NCBI GenBank assembly: GCA_011046015.1
Contig: DSBO01000191.1
Location: 1-19,170, forward strand
Source: Thioalkalivibrio sp.
GTDB lineage: Bacteria; Pseudomonadota; Gammaproteobacteria; SpSt-1174
Direction: 5' to 3'
Length of the DNA stretch: 19,170 nt
Position 1 is the first letter of the stretch. Every line of letters starts with the position of its first letter. A program made the translations under genes and the position numbers. Below, piece after piece: positions 1 through 7,305 of this stretch. A model generated the notes under the pieces. The model made no database searches. It was not told where the DNA came from and was given only the letters and a program-made list of their open reading frames with translations.

Positions 1-1
1 C

Positions 2-643
2 GCAGAGGCTGACATGACCGCGACGGTGCCCGATCTTGGTGGCCTGACAAAGGCTGCCGCAACAACGCAGCTCGAGGCGGCCGGGCTGAAGCTGGGGAAT
101 GTCACTGCAGAGGTCAATGCCTCGGCAACGGCCGGGACGGTGCTGCGCCAGACGCCTTCGGCAGGGACGACCCTGCCCAGGGAGGCCAGTGTCTCGGTCG
201 TGCTCGCCAAGGCGGAGCCGGTGGCGCCGGGAATCCACAAGCAGGGGAGTTTCTCGGTACGTCAGACCTGGCACGGGGATCTGGATACCGGGGCAGAGAC
301 GAACAATGGCTCTGATTTCTGGTTTCGTGCAGAGACGGCAACGCGGCGATACCTGGCGCCGGAGAACGGTGCGACCTTCCGGGTCATGGGGGCGAATCAG
401 CCGGATTACTTCGCCTGCAAGGATGCCTCGCTCTCTGCAGGCGTCATCGATGTCACGCGTCTGCGTGCCGGAACCTGGGTGTGTGCCAGGACCAGCGAGG
501 GACGTTACGCCGCCTTCGCCTTCACGGCGGAGATCGGCGCAAGCCCGGGGGTGATGCGGATCAGATACATGACCTGGAAAAAACCGTTTGTGATCACTCC
601 CCTGCCTCTGCAACCAGGCGTGATCCATATCCCTTCACAATAA
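2..643 (+). CDS. PASTA-domain protein, 5' partial
   Basis: The reading frame is open to the left edge, so the first visible ATG at 14 is probably internal and the true start lies outside the window. Counting from that ATG, residues 4-65 form a PASTA domain: VPDLGG start, a predicted helix, then the QTPSAGT signature and a closing beta strand (SVSVVLAK). Residues about 75-209 form a second, beta-rich domain with many aromatics and two cysteines (C135, C157) that I do not recognise. PASTA domains usually bind peptidoglycan-related ligands in penicillin-binding proteins and Ser/Thr kinases. No kinase or transpeptidase domain is visible here, but one could lie upstream. An extracytoplasmic location is inferred. 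The next gene starts 43 bp downstream on the same strand and may be co-transcribed. Confidence 0.75.
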   Translation, partial: AEADMTATVPDLGGLTKAAATTQLEAAGLKLGNVTAEVNASATAGTVLRQTPSAGTTLPREASVSVVLAKAEPVAPGIHKQGSFSVRQTWHGDLDTGAETNNGSDFWFRAETATRRYLAPENGATFRVMGANQPDYFACKDASLSAGVIDVTRLRAGTWVCARTSEGRYAAFAFTAEIGASPGVMRIRYMTWKKPFVITPLPLQPGVIHIPSQ

Positions 644-654
644 GGAGCTGCGTG

Positions 655-674
655 CCGCGCCTGTAGGGGCGCGG
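655..674 (+). repeat. GC-rich hairpin between the PASTA gene and the next gene
   Basis: CCGCGCC at 655-661 pairs perfectly with GGCGCGG at 668-674 around a 6-nt loop. No T-run follows, so it is not a classical intrinsic terminator. It lies just upstream of the start at 687, in the place where a ribosome binding site would be expected, so it could reduce translation of that gene or simply be a spacer structure. Confidence 0.4.
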
Positions 675-686
675 GGCGGCATCGTC

Positions 687-1289
687 ATGAACAAGAAAAA
701 TCTCGTCATGATCATCGTGGTTCTGGGCCTCATCACGGTGCTTTATCTGGTCGCGCTTGGTGCGGGCATGAGTCGTAATGACAGTGTAGAGGTGACCATG
801 GAGGATCTCGAGGCGACAGTAGCCGGTCGGCTGGATCGGTTGTTCAGAGGCAGCTCGCCCCGTGTCGAGGTCAAGCGCCTTTCCTGCAATGCACAGCGTG
901 CCAGTGAAGGCGTGGTGCTGACCCAGGCGAAGCCGTCGTGCCGGCTGGATATCAGGGGGTCGAACAAACACGACTATCGCAAGCTGGAGATTGGCGTTGA
1001 GGGAGGTTCAACCCCCGTATGGCTGCGGTCGTTTGAACAGGGGGAGGGTGGGTATGCCCTCGATACACCCTGTGTCCCTTATGTCAATGTCACGGGTTCG
1101 CCGCGACTGGAGGTCGCTTACCGGCCTGCAGGAGAGGAAGAAGATTCATCAGCTACTGTCTGCTGGATCCGCCAGGAGGAAGGAAAACCGGTGGGCCTGG
1201 CAGTGATGCGAAAGGGTGGTGTGCTGGTGTTGGATTGCAAGGGGTGTACTGCGAATCCGAGACGCGAGCTCAGATTGAAGCTGCGCTGA
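687..1289 (+). CDS. Membrane-anchored protein of unknown function with six periplasmic cysteines
   Basis: I do not recognise a family. The 200-residue product has a basic start (MNKKN), a hydrophobic segment at about residues 7-27 that looks like an uncleaved signal anchor, and a soluble remainder predicted to face the periplasm. That part holds six cysteines (C67, C85, C129, C159, C184, C187), an even number consistent with disulfide bonds; the last two are in a CKGC motif. The sequence before the start has only a weak GGGGCGG-like ribosome binding site. ATG 687 is preferred because it gives a proper N-in signal anchor; the ATG at 708 would remove the basic residues. The gene follows the PASTA gene and may act with it at the envelope, but that rests only on position. 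Confidence 0.6.
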   Translation: MNKKNLVMIIVVLGLITVLYLVALGAGMSRNDSVEVTMEDLEATVAGRLDRLFRGSSPRVEVKRLSCNAQRASEGVVLTQAKPSCRLDIRGSNKHDYRKLEIGVEGGSTPVWLRSFEQGEGGYALDTPCVPYVNVTGSPRLEVAYRPAGEEEDSSATVCWIRQEEGKPVGLAVMRKGGVLVLDCKGCTANPRRELRLKLR

Positions 1290-1299
1290 CGGCCGATTC

Positions 1300-1995
1300 T
1301 CAGCTCACTGCCCGATCTATGCGTAATGCCTTGATCACGGCCGGGATCGATCCGATCAGGAATACAAGTGCCCAGATGGCAGCCAGGATGGCGACGATGA
1401 TGGCACCGATGTCATCGGTGATGCTGACCAGGAAACGTGGAAATGCATGCGTGAATGCAATCACCACGTTGGCCAGCAACGAGCTGAGCACGATCAGTAC
1501 CAGTCCCTTGTTCTCGAGGAATCGCTGGTGTGCGAGCACCAGGAGTACGGCGAAGGCGATCTTGAGTGTCATGATGCTTCCCAGGGTGGCCTGTGCCGCG
1601 CCGACTTCGAAGTTGGCGTAGGTGGCTAGATAGGCCAGCGTGCCGAAGGGTGCGGCCATCAGCAGTGTCACCATGAGCATGAGCAGGCCAATGGCGATGA
1701 AGATCATCGTGATAGCCAGAATCAGCACCACCAGCGAGAAGAAGAAGGTGGTGATGCCCTGGAGCCGTCCGTGTATGCGCTCAGGAAGAAGTAATGAGAG
1801 CCCGATCAGCCCGACAGTAAAGAGTATGAGGCCGTCGAGCAGGGCCAGATAGACAATGCCCAGGCCGGGTGTTGGCAGGTCCTGCTGACCTGGTTCGAAT
1901 TCGCCCAGGTAGGCCGTCGAGCCCAGCTCGATGAGGACCACAAGGGCCATGACGACAAGGGCGGTGATAAAGACAGGGGTGCGAAGCTTGTCCAT
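1300..1995 (-). CDS. Polytopic inner-membrane protein, unknown function
   Basis: The 231-residue product is very hydrophobic. Membrane segments can be placed at about residues 9-28, 46-70, 81-115 (long enough for two crossings), 139-156, 163-184 and 196-217. No transporter signature, heme ligand set or enzymatic motif is visible. A short acidic loop (residues about 31-41) follows the first helix. The gene converges on the six-cysteine protein with only 10 bp between the two stop codons and no hairpin terminator there. An AGGT-like ribosome binding site precedes the ATG. Its length and codon use look like a real gene, and the hydrophobic periodicity is strong in this frame only. Confidence 0.65.
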   Translation of the reverse strand: MDKLRTPVFITALVVMALVVLIELGSTAYLGEFEPGQQDLPTPGLGIVYLALLDGLILFTVGLIGLSLLLPERIHGRLQGITTFFFSLVVLILAITMIFIAIGLLMLMVTLLMAAPFGTLAYLATYANFEVGAAQATLGSIMTLKIAFAVLLVLAHQRFLENKGLVLIVLSSLLANVVIAFTHAFPRFLVSITDDIGAIIVAILAAIWALVFLIGSIPAVIKALRIDRAVS

Positions 1996-2208
1996 GTGCT
2001 TACCTGCCGTGGTATCCGGATGATGCCGATACGTTGGTGAAGGGGGGAGCGGAGAGGCCCCGTAATGATCATCGACATGGTGCTGGGGCTCTCTGCAGCA
2101 ATGTCCATGACTTGGCCTTCTTGGTGCGCGCCCGGCTCCACTGGCCTGATGAAACGGTCTTGAGCGTTGTTATGGATTCAAGCACAGTAACCGGATGCCT
2201 ACAAGGCA
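1996..2208. other. Intergenic stretch upstream of the membrane-protein gene
   Basis: No convincing coding sequence or RNA gene is seen here. It must hold the promoter of the minus-strand membrane-protein gene, but I find no hexamer pair good enough to call. The efflux-operon terminator begins immediately to its right. Confidence 0.4.
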
Positions 2209-2246
2209 AAAGGCCCACCGCATCCAGATTGATGCGGTGGGCCTTT
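2209..2246 (-). terminator. Intrinsic terminator of the RND efflux operon
   Basis: A perfect 14-bp stem is formed by AGGCCCACCGCATC (2211-2224) and GATGCGGTGGGCCT (2231-2244) with a 6-nt loop; two A-T pairs extend it. Read on the minus strand, the 3' arm runs into TTTTGCCTT, a T-rich tail, 25 bp after the transporter stop codon. The T-run on the plus side is shorter, so the main direction is minus. Confidence 0.85.
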
Positions 2247-2271
2247 GTGTTCATGCCTGTGAGCGTGGGTT

Positions 2272-5200
2272 TCAACTGGTCTGCCCGCGCAGCTTGCTGT
2301 GATCACGGGCAATGAGCAGGTAGAACGCGGGCAGCACGAACAGGGTGAACAGCGTGCCGATGCCCAGGCCCGCGACGATGGTCAGGCCGATGTGGAAGCG
2401 GCTCACCGCACCCGGACCGCTGGCCAGGAGCAGCGGGATCATGGCCACGATCAGCGCGGCCGAGGTCATGATGATGGGGCGCAGGCGCATGGCGGCAGCC
2501 TGTTCCACCGCCTTGCGCTTGGACAGGCCATCGCGAACCTGTAGCTGGTTGGCAAACTCGACGATCAGGATGCCGTGCTTGGCGATCACGCCGACGAGGG
2601 TGATAAGGCCGACCTGCGTGTAGATGTTGATGCTCATCGACCAGAAGCCGAGGTTGATGAAGATCAGGGCGCCAGCGATGGCCATCGGCACCGAGACCAT
2701 GACGATGAGCGGGTCGCGCCAGCTTTCAAACTGGGCCGCGAGCACCAGGTAGATCACGATAATCGCGAGCATGAAGGTGGTGGCCAGCGCCGATCCCTCC
2801 GTGGCGTACTGTCTCGAGCTGCCCCGGTAGTCGTAGCCGTAACCGCGCGGCAGCACCTCGGCGGACGTGGTCTCCAGAAACTCCAGTGCGGTGCCCTGCG
2901 CGACACCCGGGAAGGCTACGCCCTCGACGGTAATCGAATTGAGCTGCTGGAACTGCGTGCGGTCCGAGGGCTCCACGCCACGCTTGAGGGTGGCGATGGT
3001 GGACAGCGGCACCAGCGCGCCGGTGCCGGAGCGCACGTAGTAGTCCTTGAGCATCTCGGCGGTGAGCCGGAACTCGCGCTCGACCTGCGGGATGACCTTG
3101 TAGCTGCGGCCTTCCAGGTTGAAGCGGTTCACGTAGCCGCCGCCGAGCATGGCGCCCAGGCTGCGCCCGATCTCGCCCATGCTGATGCCCAGGTCACCGG
3201 CGCGGTTGCGATCGATGTCGATGGTGATCACCGGTCGATCGATTTCCACCGACTTCTTCAGGAACATGAACTGGCCGCTGCCCATGGCCCGTCCGATGAT
3301 CTGGTCGGCGTACTCGGCGATTTCCTCGTGAGGGCGGTCGGAGGTGAGCACGAACTGCACCGGCAGGCCGCCGCTTGAGCCCGGGATGCTCGGGCGCGGG
3401 AAGGCCGCGGTGTTGTAGCCGGCAATCCCGGCCAGCGTGCCTTGCAGCTCGGGCATGACCTCGTGCTGGCTGCGCTCGCGCTCGCTCTCCGGCGACATCT
3501 TGAAGCCGCCGAAGGTGGTGTCGGGGGTCATGCCCAGGATCATGAAGCCGTCGGTGTACTCCGGGACCTGCTCGAAGCGGTCCTGGATCTCCCGGGCATA
3601 GGCCTCGTGATAGTCCAGGGTTGCGGTGCGCGGTGCGTTGGCCATGAAGAAGATGATGCCCTGGTCCTCGTCCGGTGCGAGTTCCGGTTTCGCCGTCAGC
3701 CAGAGAGCCGGGATGGAGACCAGGATGGCCAGGCCGAAGACGATGGGCGGAACAATCGAATCGAGGTTGGGCTTCAGATAACGCAGGTAGCCGTCGGAAA
3801 GCCGGTTGAACCGGTGTTCGACGATTTGCTCGAACTTGCCCTCACTGCCGTGGGGCTTGAGTACCTTGGCCGAGAGCATGGGGGAGAGCGTGAGCGCCAC
3901 CACCCCGGAGATGAGTACGGCGGCGGTGAGCGTGAAGGCGAACTCGGTGAACAGGGCGCCGGTGATGCCGCCCATGAACCCGATCGGGGCGTAGACGGCC
4001 AGCAGGGTGGTGGTCATGGCGATGATGGGCATGGCCAGCTCACGTGCACCCTGGATCGCGGCGTCGAAGCGGCTCATGCCTTCCTCGATGTGACGATGGA
4101 TATTCTCCACCACGATGATGGCGTCATCCACCACCAGGCCGATGGCCAGTACCATGGATAGCAGGGTGAGCAGGTTCAGCGAATAGCCGAGGGCGAGCAT
4201 GATGAACGCCGCCCCGATCAGCGACAGCGGCACGGCGACGGCCGGGACGATGGCTGCGCGCCAGGAACCCAGGGTGAGGAAGATGACGAACAGCACGATG
4301 AGCACCGCCTCGCCGATGGTCTTGTAGACCTCGTCGATGGAGTCCTCGATGAAGCGGCTGGCATCGTAGGGGATACGCACGTTGATACCCTTGGGTAACT
4401 GCGCGCGGATCTTCGGGATCTCGACGTTGACCAGGCCCGCCACGGTCAGTGGGTTGGCGCCAGGGGCCGGTTCGATGGCGATGAAGGCGGCCGGCACGCC
4501 ACTGTACCAGGCCATGGAATCGTAGTTTTCCCCGCCCAGTTCCGTACGCGCGATGTCACGCAGGCGCACCAGTGAGCCGCCCTCGTGACGCACCACCAGG
4601 TTGTTGAAGTCCGCCGGGTTGCTGACATCCGTGTTGGCGGTGAGCACGATGGAGACGTACTTGTCCTTGGTGGCGCCGATGCCGGCCTGGTAGTTGTTCT
4701 CGCGCAGCACGCCGGCAACTTCCTCGGCGGTGATGTTGAGCGCGGCCATGCGTCTGGGGTCGAGCCAGACGCGCATGGCGAACTGCTGGCCGAAGAGCTG
4801 CGCCTTGGCCACACCGGGGAGCGCCTGCAACTGGGGCTGGACCACGCGCAGTACGTAGTCGGTGACCTGCGGGCGCGGTACCTCGTCGCTGAAGAAGGCG
4901 ACGTACATGAGCGCCGTGGAATCACCTGTGGTGGAGTCGATCACCGGGCTTTCGGCCTCGGCAGGCAGCACGTTACGCTGGCTGGCGACCTTGGCCTGGA
5001 TCTCGGCCACTGCGGCGTTGGGATCGTAGTTGAGCTGCATGTAGGCCTCGATCTTCGAGACCCCCTGCGAGCTGGTGGCGAACAGGTAGTCGATACCGTT
5101 GGCCTCGGCGATGGCCTGCTGCAAGGGCGTGGTGATGAAGCCCTGGATCAGCTCGGAATTGGCGCCCGGGTAGGCGGTGGTCACGGTGACCACCGTGTTT

Positions 5201-5322
5201 TTCATCTCCGGGTACTGGCGCACGTCGAGCATGCCCAGTGAGCGCAGGCCGACCAGCAGTATCAGCAGGCTCACGACGGTGGCGAGTACCGGCCGCCGGA
5301 TAAAGATGTCGGTGAATTTCAT
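2272..5322 (-). CDS. RND (HAE1 family) multidrug efflux transporter, inner-membrane subunit
   Basis: This 1016-residue protein has the standard length and layout of AcrB-type proton-driven pumps: TM1 at the N terminus (after the FIRRPVLATV motif), a large periplasmic loop, TM2-6, a second periplasmic loop at about 550-840, and TM8-12. The proton-relay residues are intact: paired aspartates D399/D400 in GLVVDD, lysine K915 in GVIAKHG and threonine T953 in PIIMTS. These are the residues used by HAE1 drug exporters, so multidrug export from periplasm or membrane is expected; the substrates cannot be read from sequence. Its ATG overlaps the stop codon of the adaptor gene (ATGA), which implies translational coupling. 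No TolC-type outer-membrane channel gene is adjacent, so the pump probably uses one encoded elsewhere. Control by the divergent MarR gene is inferred. Confidence 0.95.
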   Translation of the reverse strand: MKFTDIFIRRPVLATVVSLLILLVGLRSLGMLDVRQYPEMKNTVVTVTTAYPGANSELIQGFITTPLQQAIAEANGIDYLFATSSQGVSKIEAYMQLNYDPNAAVAEIQAKVASQRNVLPAEAESPVIDSTTGDSTALMYVAFFSDEVPRPQVTDYVLRVVQPQLQALPGVAKAQLFGQQFAMRVWLDPRRMAALNITAEEVAGVLRENNYQAGIGATKDKYVSIVLTANTDVSNPADFNNLVVRHEGGSLVRLRDIARTELGGENYDSMAWYSGVPAAFIAIEPAPGANPLTVAGLVNVEIPKIRAQLPKGINVRIPYDASRFIEDSIDEVYKTIGEAVLIVLFVIFLTLGSWRAAIVPAVAVPLSLIGAAFIMLALGYSLNLLTLLSMVLAIGLVVDDAIIVVENIHRHIEEGMSRFDAAIQGARELAMPIIAMTTTLLAVYAPIGFMGGITGALFTEFAFTLTAAVLISGVVALTLSPMLSAKVLKPHGSEGKFEQIVEHRFNRLSDGYLRYLKPNLDSIVPPIVFGLAILVSIPALWLTAKPELAPDEDQGIIFFMANAPRTATLDYHEAYAREIQDRFEQVPEYTDGFMILGMTPDTTFGGFKMSPESERERSQHEVMPELQGTLAGIAGYNTAAFPRPSIPGSSGGLPVQFVLTSDRPHEEIAEYADQIIGRAMGSGQFMFLKKSVEIDRPVITIDIDRNRAGDLGISMGEIGRSLGAMLGGGYVNRFNLEGRSYKVIPQVEREFRLTAEMLKDYYVRSGTGALVPLSTIATLKRGVEPSDRTQFQQLNSITVEGVAFPGVAQGTALEFLETTSAEVLPRGYGYDYRGSSRQYATEGSALATTFMLAIIVIYLVLAAQFESWRDPLIVMVSVPMAIAGALIFINLGFWSMSINIYTQVGLITLVGVIAKHGILIVEFANQLQVRDGLSKRKAVEQAAAMRLRPIIMTSAALIVAMIPLLLASGPGAVSRFHIGLTIVAGLGIGTLFTLFVLPAFYLLIARDHSKLRGQTS

Positions 5323-6422
5323 TCGGTCGTGATCCCGGCGTCATCGAGTTCAACGGAGTTGTCAATGGTCACGGGCTGGCCATCACGCAGCTTGACGATG
5401 CCGGCGCGCACCACTCGCTCGCCGGCGTCCACGCCCTGCGTGACCACGATACGGCCCTCGCGGGATTCGCCGGTGGTCACCTGGCGCCGTTTGGCGATGA
5501 GCTCGTTATCGCCCTCGCCTTCTTCGATGACGAAGACGAAATCGCCGTAGGTGTTGAAGCTCACCGCGGTACGCGGGACGGTGAGCACGCGTTCCTCGCG
5601 ACCTTCGATGGTCTCCACCGTGGCGAACATGCCCGGACGTAGCCGGCCCTCGGGGTTGGCCAGCGTGGCGCGGACCTTGATCGTGCGGGTGCCGGTGTCG
5701 ATGCCGGATTCCAGTGCCGTCACCAGCCCGGTGTAGGTCTCGCCGGGGAGGGAGTCCACCATCGCGTTCACGCTCTGGCCGACGGCCAGGCGCGGGAAGT
5801 AGCGTTCCGGCAGGGTGTAGTCGACGAAGATCGGGTCCAGCGCCTGCAGGCTGACGATGGGATCACCGGGCTGCAGGTACTCCCCGAGGCTCACATCGAC
5901 GATGCCGACCTGTCCGGTGAAGGGCGCGCGGATGGTCATGCGCTGGATGCGCGCAGCCTCGGCGGCGGCCACTGCCTCCGCGGATTCCCAGGCGGCCTGA
6001 AGCTCATCGTACTCGGCCCGCGAGATGGCGCGCTGGGGCAGCAGGTCGGCGGCGCGCTGGAACTTGACCTTGGCCAGGCGTGCGTCCGCGCGCAGGGCCG
6101 CCAACGCGGCGCGCTCGACATGGTCGTCCAGGGTGATGATGACGTCATCCTGCTCGACCTGGGCACCCGACGGTGTGCGGATCTCCGCGACCTTGCCGGC
6201 CATCTCGGTGGTCAGGGTGATGCCGTTCTCCGCCACCAGGCTACCGACGGCGTCCAGCGCAGGCAGCCAGGTCTCCTCGCGCACCTCGGTGGCGGCGATC
6301 ACGGCCGGCGGCTGCGGCTGGGAGAAGAACTTGCCCATCATCTGGAACTGGAACACCTTCCAGCCGACGATGGGCCCGAAGATGACGAGGAGCAGGGCGA
6401 TGACGATCAGCAGGCGCTTCAT
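5319..6422 (-). CDS. RND efflux periplasmic adaptor (membrane fusion protein)
   Basis: The 367-residue product is a membrane fusion protein that bridges the RND pump to an outer-membrane channel. An N-terminal hydrophobic segment (about 4-22) without a lipobox cysteine suggests an uncleaved membrane anchor. Two half-lipoyl motifs flank a short coiled-coil hairpin: the first around residues 60-97 (MAGKVAEI, then SGAQVEQDDVIITLDD) and the second at 163-195 (IRAPFTGQVGIVDVSLGEYLQPGD); residues 98-160 are alanine-rich helix. Beta-barrel and membrane-proximal domains follow (TRTIKVRA, RLRPGMFATV). The start is supported by AAGGTG eight bases upstream. It is the first gene of a two-gene operon and overlaps the transporter gene by 4 bp. 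Confidence 0.93.
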   Translation of the reverse strand: MKRLLIVIALLLVIFGPIVGWKVFQFQMMGKFFSQPQPPAVIAATEVREETWLPALDAVGSLVAENGITLTTEMAGKVAEIRTPSGAQVEQDDVIITLDDHVERAALAALRADARLAKVKFQRAADLLPQRAISRAEYDELQAAWESAEAVAAAEAARIQRMTIRAPFTGQVGIVDVSLGEYLQPGDPIVSLQALDPIFVDYTLPERYFPRLAVGQSVNAMVDSLPGETYTGLVTALESGIDTGTRTIKVRATLANPEGRLRPGMFATVETIEGREERVLTVPRTAVSFNTYGDFVFVIEEGEGDNELIAKRRQVTTGESREGRIVVTQGVDAGERVVRAGIVKLRDGQPVTIDNSVELDDAGITTE

Positions 6423-6460
6423 CGGGGGGACACCTTGGAAGAGTTGTCGTTTGGCTTCAT

Positions 6461-6497
6461 TCGCTGGGACGAACGACCGCGGGTGCCGTCCCAGCGA
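6461..6497. repeat. 11-bp inverted repeat in the leader of the efflux operon
   Basis: TCGCTGGGACG (6461-6471) is perfectly inverted as CGTCCCAGCGA (6487-6497) with 15 bases between. It lies 39-75 bp upstream of the adaptor start and shares its edge with the CGACTA palindrome. It could be a hairpin in the pump mRNA leader or a regulator-binding site. Confidence 0.55.
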
Positions 6498-6510
6498 CTA
6501 CATATAGTCG
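6495..6510. promoter_or_regulatory. Palindrome in the efflux/marR intergenic region
   Basis: CGACTA (6495-6500) and TAGTCG (6505-6510) form a perfect inverted repeat around CATA. Size and AT-rich centre fit a MarR-type operator. It is nearer the efflux side of the divergent region. Assignment to the adjacent regulator is inferred. Confidence 0.45.
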
Positions 6511-6529
6511 ATAGCATCGCACAGAAATA

Positions 6530-6543
6530 TTTCGATGTCGAAA
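6530..6543. promoter_or_regulatory. Candidate MarR operator, TTTCGA-N2-TCGAAA
   Basis: TTTCGA (6530-6535) and TCGAAA (6538-6543) form a perfect inverted repeat. A further half copy, GTCGAAA, recurs at 6552-6558, 15 bp after GTCGAAA at 6537-6543. The site is 37-50 bp upstream of the regulator start, where binding would block its promoter, and MarR proteins commonly control themselves and a divergent pump from such sites. An extended -10-like TGGTAACAT lies at 6564-6572. Confidence 0.5.
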
Positions 6544-6579
6544 AAATAAACGTCGAAACATTCTGGTAACATCCGCCCC

Positions 6580-7110
6580 ATGAACGAAGATACTCAAACT
6601 GATCGCGTCGACCGGGTGCTGGCGGAATGGCAGGCCGAATGCCCGGATCTCGATCTCACGGCATCGGCCGTCACCCTGCGGCTCGTCCTGCTTGGGCGCT
6701 ATATCGAGCAGCAGGCCAAGGCCAGCTTCGCCCCCTTCGACGTCCAGCCCTGGGAGTTCGACGTGCTGGCCACCCTGAGACGCAAGGGGGCACCCTACGA
6801 GCTCTCGGCCGGGGAGCTGGCGCGCAGCGTGATCATGACCTGCAGCGGCATGACGCATCGGCTCGACCGCCTGCAGGCCCGTGGGCTCGTTGAGCGGGTC
6901 GCCTCGCCGAGCGACCGGCGCCAGGTGATGGTGCGTCTGACCCCCGCTGGCGTCGACCTCGTCGACAGGGCGCTTCAGCGCCGCGCCGAGTCGGCCCGGC
7001 AGCTGGTGGCCATTTTCTCGGAGCACGAGACCGGACGCCTGGCCGGGGATCTGCGCCGCCTGCTACAGGCCATGGAGCGTGCTGAGGCCGACGGCGACCC
7101 TGGTCCCTGA
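6580..7110 (+). CDS. MarR family transcriptional regulator
   Basis: The 176-residue product has the MarR winged-helix layout: N- and C-terminal dimerisation helices, a helix-turn-helix with a likely recognition helix near residues 88-100 (CSGMTHRLDRLQARGLVER), and the diagnostic wing PSDRRQVMVRLTPAG (110-124). MarR proteins are usually ligand-released repressors that bind palindromes. It is transcribed away from the RND adaptor gene across a 157-bp region holding several inverted repeats, so it probably controls the pump and itself. There is no Shine-Dalgarno sequence before the ATG, and the -10-like TGGTAACAT would start the RNA almost at the start codon, so a leaderless message is possible. 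The N-terminal extension (about 30 residues) is longer than in minimal MarR proteins. Confidence 0.93.
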   Translation: MNEDTQTDRVDRVLAEWQAECPDLDLTASAVTLRLVLLGRYIEQQAKASFAPFDVQPWEFDVLATLRRKGAPYELSAGELARSVIMTCSGMTHRLDRLQARGLVERVASPSDRRQVMVRLTPAGVDLVDRALQRRAESARQLVAIFSEHETGRLAGDLRRLLQAMERAEADGDPGP

Positions 7111-7164
7111 GCGGTTTCTTTCGGCAAAATCGCCTACTATTCCATGGGTTTGGGCGTGACCGGA

Positions 7165-7187
7165 CGCGTGGCGCAGCCGGCCACGCG
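7165..7187 (+). repeat. Inverted repeat downstream of the marR-type gene
   Basis: CGCGTGGC (7165-7172) and GCCACGCG (7180-7187) form a perfect 8-bp stem with a 7-nt loop, 55 bp after the regulator stop codon. There is no T-run, so it is at best a factor-dependent end or an mRNA-stabilising hairpin. It also sits just upstream of the cytochrome promoter. Confidence 0.35.
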
Positions 7188-7190
7188 GTA

Positions 7191-7222
7191 TTCTGGTGCA
7201 TGTCGGACTTTTCCCGTATAAT
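7191..7222 (+). promoter_or_regulatory. Probable sigma-70 promoter of the c5-type cytochrome gene
   Basis: A perfect -10 hexamer TATAAT lies at 7217-7222. The -35 region is weak: TTCTGG at 7191-7196 or TGGTGC at 7194-7199, the latter with a 17-bp spacer, which suggests an activator or low sigma-70 dependence. The predicted RNA start near 7229 gives a leader of about 77 bases. The repeats GTCGGAC (7202-7208) and GTCCGAC (7247-7253) flank the hexamer. Confidence 0.55.
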
Positions 7223-7294
7223 CCGCGGCTGTTTTTTCACCGTGGTGTCCGACTTGGGTTGCCCGATTCGCGCGCCTTGCACGCATGGGCATTT

Positions 7295-7300
7295 AGGAGG
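7295..7300 (+). promoter_or_regulatory. Shine-Dalgarno AGGAGG fixing the GTG start of the cytochrome
   Basis: A full AGGAGG lies 5 bases before GTG 7306. The next in-frame ATG, at 7330, has no such site, so the GTG is the start. Confidence 0.8.
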
Positions 7301-7305
7301 AAAAC

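Noticed and set aside
269..285. TGGCACG at 269 as a further sigma-54 promoter
   Set aside because: The GC of the -12 element is absent at the right spacing and the site is inside a coding region.
3442..4161. Open frame antisense to the RND transporter, and similar ones at 2575-3378 and 4585-5241
   Set aside because: Low-complexity Gly/Glu/Asp/His-rich translations typical of antisense to GC-rich genes; no ribosome sites.
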